From: PR03 sp031362725
GTDB lineage: Bacteria > Myxococcota_A > UBA9160 > PR03
DNA: 64,000 nt
Reading direction: 5' to 3'
Assembly: GCA_031362725.1 (NCBI GenBank)
Contig: JANLTC010000016.1
Span: forward strand, 1-64,000
In this document: piece after piece, positions 51,037-59,679 of the stretch
Position numbering within the stretch: position 1 is the stretch's first letter
How the letters are laid out: every line of letters begins with the position of its first letter
Translations under genes and position numbers: made by a program
Notes under the pieces: generated by a model
Database searches by the model: none
What the model saw: only the letters and a program-made list of their open reading frames with translations
What the model was told of the DNA's origin: nothing

Positions 51037-52038
51037 TCAGCGCGGTGTCAGCACCACCTTGCCGATGTTCTTGCGTTCACTGAGCAGGCGATGCGCCTCC
51101 GGCGCGCGATCGAACGGGATTGCCGACGCGACGACGGGCCGCTTGCCGTGCTCGCCGATCAGCGCGAGCGCGGGCACCACCCAGTCGGCGAAATCGCCGA
51201 ACTCGTCCCACAGCGCGAGCGCGTTGAGACCGATCACCGTCTTCGACGCCTCCATCTGCTTGATCAGGTTGAAGCGCGGCATCTGCAGCAGCGTGCGCAG
51301 CGCCGTCGCCAGGTTGCGCTTCTCGCCCGACACGACGGCCGACGCGCCGAAGCACACCAGGCGCCCACCGCTGCGCAGCAACTCGTAGCTGGTACGGAAG
51401 CTCTTGCCGCCGACGGCATCCATCACCAGGTCGAGTTTCGGAACGCCGCGCTACCAACCTTTTTTTGTGTAGTCTAGCGCATGATCGACGCCCTGCTTGC
51501 GGATCGCGTCGTGCTTGCCCGGCGACGCGGTTCCCCACACTTCGCAGCCGAGCGCCTTTGCGATCTGCGTCGCGGCGATTCCGACGCCACCCGCCGCGGC
51601 GTGGATCAGCACGCGCTCGCCGGCCCGCGCATTCCCATAGCGGCAGAGCGAGGCCCAGGCCGTCGCGTAGTTCACCGGGACTGCGGCGCCCTCCTCGAAC
51701 GAGAAGCCGGCCGGAAGGCGGACGACGTCGCCCGTCTTCGCGACGACGCGCTCCGCATAGCCACCAAAACGCGTACCAGCCATCACGCGATCGCCGACCG
51801 CGAAGTCGGCGACACCCGAGCCGAGCGCGGCGACCGTTCCCGCGACCTCATAGCCAACGACACACGGAGGCTTCGGTGCCGACGCGTAGAGACCCATGCG
51901 CGCCATCACCTCGGCAAAGTTCACACCGACCGCGGCGACCTCGACCAGCACCTCGCCGGCGCCCGCCACCGGATCGGGACGCTCCTCCACTTGCAACACT
52001 TCGGGCGCCCCATGGCGCGTGATCACGACGGCTCGCAT
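51037..52038 (-). pseudogene. Zinc-type quinone oxidoreductase/alcohol dehydrogenase, interrupted by TAG
   Basis: Upstream piece (to 51451): MRAVVITRHGAPEVLQVEE, GYEVAGTVAALG, VNYATAWASL and the nucleotide loop HAAAGGVGIAATQIA, then DYTKKGW and a TAG. After the stop the same frame continues (RGVPKLDLVMDAVGGKSFRTSY) to a normal C-terminus IGKVVLTPR at 51037. The joined product is a medium-chain reductase of the NADPH:quinone type. The segment around the stop also looks about seven residues shorter than relatives. A 7-T run sits there, but frame is unchanged. Pseudogene, or a rare readthrough or sequence error. Confidence 0.82.
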
Positions 52039-52050
52039 CCGCGACTCCTG

Positions 52051-52902
52051 CTAGGCCATGAAAAGGCCACCATTCACGTCGAGCGAAACGCCGTTGATGT
52101 ACGACGCGTCGTCTGACGCGAGAAACGCGATCGCGGCCGCCTGCTCCGCGGCGGACGACAGGCGCTTGATCGGCATCAACGCCTGCAGCGCCGCCGAATG
52201 CGCGGCGCGCAGCTGCGCGATCTCCCCGCCCTGCGCGTTGCCGGCAGCGGACGCGGCGCGAATCATCGGCGTGTCGACGCCGCCCGGACAGATCGCGTTG
52301 ACGCGCACACCGCGCGGTCCGTAGTCGAACGCGAGATGCCGCGTGAGACCGAGCAGGCCCGACTTGCTGGCGGTGTAGGCGAGACCGCCGAGGGCGCTCT
52401 TGGTGCGCCCCGCGAGCGACGAGACGTTTACCACCGCGCCGCGACCCCGCGCGGCCATGCCTGGCAGGAGCGCGCGGCAGAAATAGAACGGGCCGGCGAG
52501 ATTCACCGCCAGCACGCCATGGAAGACCGCGTCCTCGAGCGACTCGATCGGGGCGCCGCCGCGATCGCCGATGCCGGCGACGTTCGCGAGCACGTCGATC
52601 GGACCGAGCGCAGCAGACGCCGCCTGCACCGTCTCTGCAACGGCGGCGCTCGACGCGACGTCGCACGCGAAGCGGAGCGCGGCACCGCCTGCCTGCGCGA
52701 TCTCCTCGACCGTGCGCTGTGCACCGGCCGCATCGCGATCGACCGCGGCGACCTTCGCCCCTTCAGACGCGAGTCGGAGAGCAGTCGCGCGGCCGATGCC
52801 GCTCGCCGCGCCGGTCACGAGTGCGATGCGACCGTCGAAGCGCTGTACACGTTCCCCGCCTGGTGAACTTCGCTCGGCTTCGCCTCGCTGCGCGGAGGCC
52901 AA
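52051..52902 (-). CDS. Short-chain dehydrogenase/reductase
   Basis: 283 residues with IALVTGAASGIGRATALRLASEGAKV, VANVAGIGDRGG-like NVAG, SSLAGRTKSALGGLAYTASKSG and the end YINGVSLDVNGGLF, all classical SDR. TTG 52902 is used; the first 20 residues (ASAQRGEAERSS) are the antisense reading of a repeat element and do not look like the family. The preceding SDR ends one base earlier. Its substrate is a small alcohol or ketone. Confidence 0.83.
   Translation of the reverse strand: MASAQRGEAERSSPGGERVQRFDGRIALVTGAASGIGRATALRLASEGAKVAAVDRDAAGAQRTVEEIAQAGGAALRFACDVASSAAVAETVQAASAALGPIDVLANVAGIGDRGGAPIESLEDAVFHGVLAVNLAGPFYFCRALLPGMAARGRGAVVNVSSLAGRTKSALGGLAYTASKSGLLGLTRHLAFDYGPRGVRVNAICPGGVDTPMIRAASAAGNAQGGEIAQLRAAHSAALQALMPIKRLSSAAEQAAAIAFLASDDASYINGVSLDVNGGLFMA
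52863..52895 (+). repeat. Copy of the ATG/GTG-anchored repeat, antisense to the SDR start
   Basis: GTGAACTTCGCTCGGC followed by TTCGCCTCGCTGCGCGG aligns with the 12648 unit at about 25 of 32 positions. It reads MNFARLRLAAR. The three codon differences within R-L-R-L are all synonymous. It overlaps the N-terminal codons of the SDR. Confidence 0.55.
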
Positions 52903-52903
52903 C

Positions 52904-53767
52904 TCAGTTGACCTCCTTGCCGGGCGTCGGGAACTGCGTGCGCATCATGGCATCGAAGCCGCGATCGCCGAGCACGCGACGCGCCGTCACGAAGATGTGC
53001 GCACCGGCCGTGATCAGGTATCGCGTCCGCGGCCGCTTCACGGTGATCGCTTGCTCGATCACCTTCGCGACGTCGTCCGGTTCGCCCGCCAGCCGGGCCA
53101 TCGGCCCTTCGTACGCGCCGCGGATCTGCTCCTTCAGCACCTGCCGGAACTTCGTGTACGGGGAACCGGAAGGAGCTGACGCTTCGACCTTGTCGATCGC
53201 GGTGTTGCCAAACTCGGTTTTGATCGCGCCGGGCTCGATCACCACGACGTCGACGCCGAAGCCGCGCACCTCGAAGCGCAGCGCGTCCGAGAGCGCTTCG
53301 ACCGCGTACTTGGTCGCGTGGTAGAAGCCGCCGCCCGGAAGTGGCATGCGCCCGCCCATCGAGGAGAGGTTCACGATGCGGCCGAAGCCCTGGCGCCGCA
53401 TGCCCGGCAGCACCAGCTGACACATGCGCGCGAGTCCGAACACGTTGGTCTCGAACTGGCGGCGCACTTCCTCCATCGGGACTTCTTCGATCGGACCCTC
53501 GGAGCCGTAGCCGGCGTTGTTCACCAGCGCGCCGACGGCGCCGGCGCTCTTCTCGACGCTTTCGACCGCGGCGCGCATCGACGCCTCGTCGGTCACGTCG
53601 CAGGCGAGCACCGTGCAGCCGGCGCTCGCAAGGTCGGCGATCGACTCGGTGCGCCGTGCAGTCGCGAACACCGGATGACCGGCGGCGGCGAGTCGCAGCG
53701 CGGTCGCGCGGCCGATGCCGGTCGAGCAGCCGGTGATGAGGACGGCTTTGGAAACCGGGTCGCTCAT
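52904..53767 (-). CDS. Short-chain dehydrogenase/reductase
   Basis: 287 residues, classical SDR: VLITGCSTGIGRATALRLA, LVNNAGYGSEGP, SSMGGRMPLPGGGFYHATKYA. The C-terminal part (PRTRYLITAGAHIF) resembles retinol-dehydrogenase-like bacterial SDRs. ATG 53767 faces the divergent TetR gene, and palindromic operators sit between. It probably acts with the neighbouring SDR and the VOC protein. Confidence 0.85.
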   Translation of the reverse strand: MSDPVSKAVLITGCSTGIGRATALRLAAAGHPVFATARRTESIADLASAGCTVLACDVTDEASMRAAVESVEKSAGAVGALVNNAGYGSEGPIEEVPMEEVRRQFETNVFGLARMCQLVLPGMRRQGFGRIVNLSSMGGRMPLPGGGFYHATKYAVEALSDALRFEVRGFGVDVVVIEPGAIKTEFGNTAIDKVEASAPSGSPYTKFRQVLKEQIRGAYEGPMARLAGEPDDVAKVIEQAITVKRPRTRYLITAGAHIFVTARRVLGDRGFDAMMRTQFPTPGKEVN

Positions 53768-53787
53768 GGATTGCCCTCTACGAATTC

Positions 53788-53830
53788 CCTGAGATCGGTT
53801 GATCTATGCTGGCCGTCCAGCATACTCAGG
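53788..53830. promoter_or_regulatory. Nested inverted repeats, TetR operator candidate
   Basis: TATGCTGG/CCAGCATA (53805-53812 with 53817-53824, 4-base spacer) is perfect; an outer CCTGAG/CTCAGG pair (53788-53793 with 53825-53830) surrounds it. It lies in the divergent gap of the SDR and TetR genes. Confidence 0.6.
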
Positions 53831-53861
53831 CCGACTTCCCGCTGTCAACCGAAAGAAGTCG

Positions 53862-54500
53862 ATGCGTGAATCCCTCGAAAGACCGGTGACCAAGAAGGCC
53901 GAGCAGTCGGCGCGCAGCCAGCGGCTGCTGATCGAAGCCGCTTCCCGGCTCTTCGCCGAGAAGGGCTTTGCGGACACCTCGGTCCAGGCGATTGCCGAGG
54001 CGTCCGGGGTAAGCCGCGGCTCGATTGCGTGGCATTTCGGGTCCAAGGAAGGCTTGCTCTTCGCGGTGGTCGACGCCTCGTTCGCGGAGTGGGAGTCGGA
54101 GGTGTTGCTGCGACTGCTGCGCGAAGGACGTGGACCCGCGAGCCTGCGTCAAGTCGTCGAGGCGCACCTCGCATTCGTCCGCGCGAACCCCGAAATCGTG
54201 CGGCTCTTCTTCGTGCTGCTCTTCGACGCGCTCGGACCGCGCGCCCACCTACGCGCCCGCTACGTTGCGATCTACGAGCGTTTCCGCAGCTACGGGCGCG
54301 AGTGGCTCCGCTTGGCGCGCGACACCGGCGCCGTTCCTGCGGACGTCGATCCCGAGTCCGGGGCCACCGTCATCATCGGCGCGCTCGCCGGAATCACCTG
54401 TCAGTGGCAGCTCGATCGCGAGCGCGTGGATGTGGGTCGCGTGCACGAGGCGCTCGCGCAAATCCTGGAGCGCGGTTTCGCGCGGGAGGGCGGCACATGA
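53862..54500 (+). CDS. TetR/AcrR-family regulator
   Basis: 212 residues with LLIEAASRLFAEKGFADTSVQAIAEASGV and GSIAWHFGSKE, the TetR helix-turn-helix. It probably controls the divergent SDR genes and the coupled VOC gene through the inverted repeats at 53788-53830. The ligand is unknown. ATG 53862 is chosen because upstream in-frame codons run through the operator. Confidence 0.87.
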   Translation: MRESLERPVTKKAEQSARSQRLLIEAASRLFAEKGFADTSVQAIAEASGVSRGSIAWHFGSKEGLLFAVVDASFAEWESEVLLRLLREGRGPASLRQVVEAHLAFVRANPEIVRLFFVLLFDALGPRAHLRARYVAIYERFRSYGREWLRLARDTGAVPADVDPESGATVIIGALAGITCQWQLDRERVDVGRVHEALAQILERGFAREGGT

Positions 54501-55027
54501 GTCGCGTGTTCGGAGAGATCCGCCAGAACGGATACGTCGTGCGCGACATCGAAGCTGCGATGAAACACTGGATCGATGTGCTCGGCGTCGGTCCGTGGTT
54601 CTACATGGAGCGCGCGCCGATCACGGAGTTTCGCTACTTCGGAGCGCCGTCGGATGCGGTCGCGAGCATCGCGCTCGCCAACTCGGGCCCGCTGCAGATC
54701 GAGTTGATCCAGACCCGCAACGACGCGCCTTCGATGTACCGCGACTTTCTCGCCGCAGGCCGTGAGGGCCTGCAACACGTCGCGTACTGGACCGAGTCCT
54801 TCGACGCGGACCTGGCGCGTCTCGAAGCGCGCGGGCTCCGCGTCGGCCAGTCTGGCTGCGCCGGCGGCCCGCACGGCCGCTTCGTCTACTTCGCCACCGA
54901 GACCCACCCGGGCACGGTGATCGAGGTATCCGAAGTGAGTGGACCCAAGGGAACGTTCTTCACGCACATCCGCGAGACGGCGCGCTCCTGGGACGGCAGC
55001 GAGCCGATTCGCCGCATCGGCGGATGA
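54497..55027 (+). CDS. VOC-superfamily (glyoxalase-like) protein
   Basis: 176 residues with two beta-alpha-beta-beta-beta modules: IRQNGYVVRDIEAAMKHWID at the start (metal ligand position), LQIELIQ, and GLQHVAYW with a second His and TVIEVSEV with a Glu. VOC members are dioxygenases, epimerases or lyases; no specific reaction is assigned. It overlaps the TetR stop (ATGA), so regulator and enzyme are co-translated. Confidence 0.8.
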   Translation: MSRVFGEIRQNGYVVRDIEAAMKHWIDVLGVGPWFYMERAPITEFRYFGAPSDAVASIALANSGPLQIELIQTRNDAPSMYRDFLAAGREGLQHVAYWTESFDADLARLEARGLRVGQSGCAGGPHGRFVYFATETHPGTVIEVSEVSGPKGTFFTHIRETARSWDGSEPIRRIGG

Positions 55028-55182
55028 CTCCACCGGGACCGCCGGGAACCCCCGGGCGCAGCTGGCCGGAAGCGCCTGCGCAGTGCGCTGCGACAACCCC
55101 GCCCGCCCATGGCATCGCCGGCCCTTGACGGCGTCTGCGTGTCACGGACGGGCGCGCGCCGGAACTGCCGCTATCTTGCGGT

Positions 55183-55212
55183 GCCCGCGCATTCCGCGGG
55201 CTTCACTTTTCT
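55183..55212 (+). terminator. Intrinsic terminator candidate
   Basis: GCCCGCG/CGCGGGC (55183-55189 with 55195-55201, loop CATTC) then TTCACTTTTCT. It lies about 155 bases after the VOC stop. The 300-base gap 55028-55327 also holds the direct repeat GTGTGCA (twice, 55214-55230) and a GGCCCG/CGGGCC stem, but no gene. Confidence 0.5.
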
Positions 55213-55327
55213 GTGTGCAATCCGTGTGCAGGGTCGCAGATTCCCTCAAGCGACCGGGGACGCGGCCCGATGAGCGGGCCTGATCCCGCGCCGCATCGAT
55301 CGCGCACGGGATGCTTCAGGAGGCTCC

Positions 55328-55489
55328 ATGCAACACGAACCTGCATTCGTCCTGGTGAGCTGCACGCTCTGCCGGCAGCTTCACGAACCGCTGCTCGTCG
55401 ACGCCGCGAACCCGTTCTGCGCGCCCTGCGCCGCGGTCGCGACACGCCGGCCGACACTGGCCAGCGAGACCCGCCCGCTCGCGCGCTAG
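55328..55489 (+). CDS. Small zinc-ribbon-like protein (53 residues)
   Basis: 53 residues: SCTLCRQLHEPL and FCAPCAAV give two CxxC pairs 16 residues apart, a zinc-knuckle arrangement. Unknown function; could be a regulator or rubredoxin-like metal binder. ATG 55328 follows AGGAGGC. Too short for most gene callers, but the ribosome site and paired cysteines argue that it is real. Confidence 0.55.
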   Translation: MQHEPAFVLVSCTLCRQLHEPLLVDAANPFCAPCAAVATRRPTLASETRPLAR

Positions 55490-55494
55490 TTCGC

Positions 55495-58400
55495 CTAGCT
55501 CATCGGAGCGAGCTTCTGCTCGGCGCTCCGCACCCGCTCCGCCAACACGCGTAGCAGGTCGAAAGCCAACTCGGGCATGTCCTGCACGAGTTCCCGCAGG
55601 CGTTCGCCCGCGAGCACCAACACCCGCACCGAGCTGGCCGCGACGACCGTGGCGCTGCGCGGCGAGCCGTCGAGTACCGCCATCTCGCCCAGGTAGGCGC
55701 CCGGCCCCAGCCGGTTCAGATGCATCTCGTCCGGCGTTCCCGCGCCCCGCAGCACTTCGACCTCACCCTCGATCAGACAGAAGAGTTCATCCCCGAGCTC
55801 GCCCTCGCGCATGATGACTTCGCCGCGCACGTATTCGGATTCCTGCGTGATGCGCTCGATGGCGTGCAAGCGCTCGAGACTCATGCGCGAGAACAACGAG
55901 ACTTGTCGCAAGGACAACAGACGTTCCATCAGGACTTTCTCCTCTGCGTTCGGCGAATCGACCGGAATGCGGGTCCACGGCGAGGACAGCGCGTGCGCGC
56001 GAAGCTGCGCATCGGCGAGGTCGCGGGGCGGCGCGACGTCGCCGCGCAATGCGGCGAGTTTTTCGTCGAGTGGCATCGGTTCGAGCAACAGCACGAGCTG
56101 GCGCGACACATCGCGATCGCCCAGCTGCGACACGACTTCGAGTGCGTCGCCGCGCACCCGACCCGACGCGAGGCGCAACGCGCGTTCGGCGCTTCGCACC
56201 ACGCGCTCGTCCTCGAGGCGCGCAAGCGCGCGCCATGCGAGCCGCAGCGCGCGAGCGAAGGCGTCGCCAATCGCGACCGACGTAAAACGCGGCACCGCGA
56301 CTTCCGCTGCGCTGAATGCGCGAGCGCAGTGCAGTGCGCCGATCGCTTCGCGCACGGACTCGCCATAGGTGCGGCGGAGCAGGCCGCGAGCGGCCGGTGA
56401 GCCGACGGCGGCCAGCACGCGCATGGCGGCTCCGATCGCCGACTCCTCCGGTGCGGCGAGAATCGGCCGTACGGCGAGCGCGCCGCGGTCGCCCCATGCG
56501 GCCAGCGCGTCGATTGCCGCGTTGCGCACCTCGCGCGAGCCGTCGCGCAGCGCGGTGGCAAGCAGCGCCGCAGCGTCGGCGACGTGTCGTGTCGCGAGCG
56601 CCGCCACCGCCGCGCATCGCACCGCCACGTCCGGGTCCTGCAGCGCGTTGCCGAGCGCGGCGACCTCGACCGCTCCGCCGTCCGCGGCCCGCGCCAGCGC
56701 CCGCAGCGCTGCGGCCCGCACCCGCGGATCGCGTGCATCGAGCTGCTGTGCCGCAGCGCGCGCGAACGCGGCCGGTGCCGCGTCGAGGGCAGCGACGACG
56801 GCCGCCGCGTCGCCGGAATCGAGCAGATCGACGAGCACCGCGTCCCCGTCGGGGCCGATCCGACGAGCCGCCTCGGCGCGTACACACAGATCCGGGTCGG
56901 CGAGACTTGCCTGTAGCGCCGCTGCGACGATCGGTTCCTGCAACGCGGCCGCTGGCATCGCGCGCAACGCCACGCGTCGCACCGAAGCGTCGGGATCGGC
57001 GAGCGCATCGCGCCACAGCGTCGGATCCGATTCCACCGTTGCGAGCGCTTCCAGACACGCCGCGCGCAGGCGCGGACTCGCGTACGTGACGGCGTCGCGC
57101 ACCGGATCCGCAACGCCGTGCGACACGAGCAGCCGCGGCATCTCGAGCACCGCGGCGCTCGGTTCGCCGGTTTCGGTGCGCGCAAGACGGCTCCAGAGTT
57201 CCGCGAGCGATTGGAGCTCGCGCGTCCCGATCTCGCCGCGCAGTTCGCGCAGATCGAGCCGCCCGGCGCGCAACTCGGTCACGATTGCCGCGAGGTACTG
57301 CCGGCGCACCGCGAGATTCGCGAGCAGGTAGAGCAGCGCGAGAGCCGCACCAGCCCCTGCCAGCAGATCCGCCGGCAATGTGTCGACGGCGAGCAGCACC
57401 GCGCCGGCGAGGGACATGCCCGAGTACACGACGATGCCTTCGAGGAACGCCCGAACCCGCGAACGGAAGCGTTGGGGCAGTGCGTTGCCGGCGAGCGTGC
57501 GCACTGGAACCGCGAGTGCGTTGTCCAGCAGTTCGCGGTTGGCCCGCGCGGCGACCGCCGTCGCGAGGCCCGGTGCGAACGCGAGACCGACGAAGCTTCC
57601 GATCGTCAGCAGCGGATGGAGCAGATTCGCGGTCGGCACGCCGAGTCGGCGAATCGCGAGCGGCGTTACGACCAGCTCGACCAACACCTCGACCCCGTTG
57701 CTCACCGCGAGGTACAGCGCGAGGAACGCGGCCAGTCGTGCTTCATCGGGGAACGCCGCCGCGATCATTCCCGAGTACAGGTACTGGGCGACGAAGACCG
57801 CAAGCACCATCGCGAGCGACGAGGCGATCAGGCGACGGCCGAGCGGCGAGCCGCGCAGGTATCGCATCGCGGCACTGATCCCAGCGACGGAGGTCTCGTC
57901 CTCCTCGCCCGCCGCGAGCGCGCGCCACCGCTGGAAACGCGCGCGTGAGCCGAACACCAACGCGGCCGCCGCCAGAAGACCCAACGCCCAGCCGACGAGC
58001 AGCGCTTCCGGCGAGAGCGCCGACACGACACCGATTGCGGTTCCGCCGCCGAGCGCGCCGCCGAGCGAGAGGCCGGCCGTGAACAGCGGCACCAATCGCT
58101 TGGCGGCGAGCGTGTCGAAGAAGTCGCCGATCAGCGCCCAGTAGTGATTGGTGAGAACGGCCTGGGTCGCGAAGAAGAGGCAGTAGAGCGCCACCAGTCC
58201 GGGCGCCGACCCCGCGCGCACCGCAAACGCGGCGAGCGCGACCGCGAGCGCCGCCACCACGAGCAGCTCCACCAGCACCCGATCGTTGCGTGCACGACCG
58301 ACGCGAAGCGCATACAGCAGCGACGCTGCGACCGTCGTGAGCGACGCCGCGACGAACGTCGCGGGCAGGCGCCCGGCGCCGAGCCGGGCGAGGAAGAGCG

Positions 58401-58515
58401 ACTCGCTGCCCGCCTGCCCGAGCATCTGCGCGACCGACACCAACACACCGAGCCCCAGGAAGAACGCAAAGCGTTCTCGCTCGGCAGTGCGCACGCTGGC
58501 GAACCACCGTCCCAT
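55495..58515 (-). CDS. MFS/nucleotide-translocase-like membrane protein fused to HEAT repeats and a cyclic-nucleotide-binding domain
   Basis: 1006 residues. Residues about 10-410 are a transporter-like region with about twelve membrane segments, in the style of the ATP/ADP translocase (TLC) branch of the major facilitator superfamily. Residues about 440-790 are HEAT-like repeats (units around ALADPDASVRRVALRAM, ALRDGSREVRNAAIDAL). Residues 863-1006 are a cyclic-nucleotide-binding domain with G943-E944 and R953 of the phosphate cassette (GEMAVLDGSPRSATV). This suggests cAMP- or cGMP-gated control of a membrane function. Substrate unknown. No partner genes in the same operon. Confidence 0.85.
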   Translation of the reverse strand: MGRWFASVRTAERERFAFFLGLGVLVSVAQMLGQAGSESLFLARLGAGRLPATFVAASLTTVAASLLYALRVGRARNDRVLVELLVVAALAVALAAFAVRAGSAPGLVALYCLFFATQAVLTNHYWALIGDFFDTLAAKRLVPLFTAGLSLGGALGGGTAIGVVSALSPEALLVGWALGLLAAAALVFGSRARFQRWRALAAGEEDETSVAGISAAMRYLRGSPLGRRLIASSLAMVLAVFVAQYLYSGMIAAAFPDEARLAAFLALYLAVSNGVEVLVELVVTPLAIRRLGVPTANLLHPLLTIGSFVGLAFAPGLATAVAARANRELLDNALAVPVRTLAGNALPQRFRSRVRAFLEGIVVYSGMSLAGAVLLAVDTLPADLLAGAGAALALLYLLANLAVRRQYLAAIVTELRAGRLDLRELRGEIGTRELQSLAELWSRLARTETGEPSAAVLEMPRLLVSHGVADPVRDAVTYASPRLRAACLEALATVESDPTLWRDALADPDASVRRVALRAMPAAALQEPIVAAALQASLADPDLCVRAEAARRIGPDGDAVLVDLLDSGDAAAVVAALDAAPAAFARAAAQQLDARDPRVRAAALRALARAADGGAVEVAALGNALQDPDVAVRCAAVAALATRHVADAAALLATALRDGSREVRNAAIDALAAWGDRGALAVRPILAAPEESAIGAAMRVLAAVGSPAARGLLRRTYGESVREAIGALHCARAFSAAEVAVPRFTSVAIGDAFARALRLAWRALARLEDERVVRSAERALRLASGRVRGDALEVVSQLGDRDVSRQLVLLLEPMPLDEKLAALRGDVAPPRDLADAQLRAHALSSPWTRIPVDSPNAEEKVLMERLLSLRQVSLFSRMSLERLHAIERITQESEYVRGEVIMREGELGDELFCLIEGEVEVLRGAGTPDEMHLNRLGPGAYLGEMAVLDGSPRSATVVAASSVRVLVLAGERLRELVQDMPELAFDLLRVLAERVRSAEQKLAPMS

Positions 58516-58740
58516 CTCAGCGCAACCGGATCGGCATCTCAGTCATCGTCGCGGATCACGACGCGGGCGACCAGCCGATGCGAGTCCGGCCGCGCAGCTG
58601 TGACGCGCTTCATACTGGCCCCCCGAGTGATTGCGGTACCCACGATTGCGGTGCGCGCACCCGGTTATACCAGCGCGTCGGGTAAGCTGTCCGCCGCGAC
58701 GAGGGCTGCGCACCCGGAACCAGCGGTGGGGACGTCGACG

Positions 58741-59679
58741 ATGGCTGCAGTTGTGCCCCAACCCCGCTTTGATCCTCGCGCCTGCCCGGCGCTGCTCGCG
58801 ATGCACGGCGCCGCGCTCGCGGCGATCTGGACCGGCGTGTCACCCGTTGCCATTGCCGTGGCCGCCGCGCTGTTCGTGATCCGCGGCTTCGCACTCACCG
58901 CCGGTTATCACCGTTACTTCTCGCACCGCGCCTATCGCGCCACGCGGCCGGTTCAGATCGCGTTCGCGGTCGTCGGCGCGAGTGCGGCCCAGCTGGGGCC
59001 GCTCTGGTGGGCGGGTCATCACCGGCGCCATCACCGCGAATCCGACGGTCCCGGTGACATCCACTCGCCCGTGACGGGCGGCTTCTTGTGGGCGCACATC
59101 GGATGGCTGCTGAGCGACCGTCACTCGCGCACCGCGATCGCCGAGGTTCCCGACCTCGACGGCGACGGCGTGCTGCGCTGGCTCGACCGCTTCCATTGGG
59201 TGCCGCCGCTCGTGCTCGCCATGGGAAGTTTCGCGCTCGGCCACACGCTCGCGGTCACGGCGCCGCAGCTCGGCACTTCGGGTGCGCAGATGCTGGTCGT
59301 CGGCTTCTTCTGGAGCACGCTCGCGCTCTACCACTCGACGTATGCGGTCAACTCGCTCGGGCACAGCCTCGGCACGCAGCGCTACGAAACCGGCGATCGC
59401 AGCCGCAACAATGCATTCGTTGCGCTGCTGACGCTCGGCGAGGGCTGGCAGAACAACCACCATCGCTTCCCGTCCGCCTCGCGCGCAGGGTTCTTCTGGT
59501 GGGAGTTCGATCCCACCTTCTGGCTGCTCCGTGTTCTTGCCGCGGTGGGTCTCGTCCATGAGCTGCGACCGGTTCCGGCCGAAGCCTACGCCGAACGACC
59601 GAGCGCGCTGCGCCGCGCCAGTACCACCGCCACCAGCGCCACGCAGCCGAATCCGAACGCGTCGCCGACGCGCCCATAG
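58741..59679 (+). CDS. Membrane fatty acyl desaturase (delta-9 type)
   Basis: 312 residues. The three histidine boxes of acyl-CoA/acyl-lipid desaturases are HRYFSH, HHRRHHR and NNHHRF, with membrane helices between. It introduces a double bond in a fatty acyl chain using oxygen and two electrons. The divergent gap 58516-58740 should hold its promoter; none is certain. The last 30 residues are a polar tail that overlaps the 3' end of lnt by 94 bases on the other strand. ATG 58741. Confidence 0.88.
   Translation: MAAVVPQPRFDPRACPALLAMHGAALAAIWTGVSPVAIAVAAALFVIRGFALTAGYHRYFSHRAYRATRPVQIAFAVVGASAAQLGPLWWAGHHRRHHRESDGPGDIHSPVTGGFLWAHIGWLLSDRHSRTAIAEVPDLDGDGVLRWLDRFHWVPPLVLAMGSFALGHTLAVTAPQLGTSGAQMLVVGFFWSTLALYHSTYAVNSLGHSLGTQRYETGDRSRNNAFVALLTLGEGWQNNHHRFPSASRAGFFWWEFDPTFWLLRVLAAVGLVHELRPVPAEAYAERPSALRRASTTATSATQPNPNASPTRP

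Noticed and set aside
58640..58680. TTGCGG and TTATAC as promoter before the desaturase
   Set aside because: Spacing is about 14 bases, outside the normal range.
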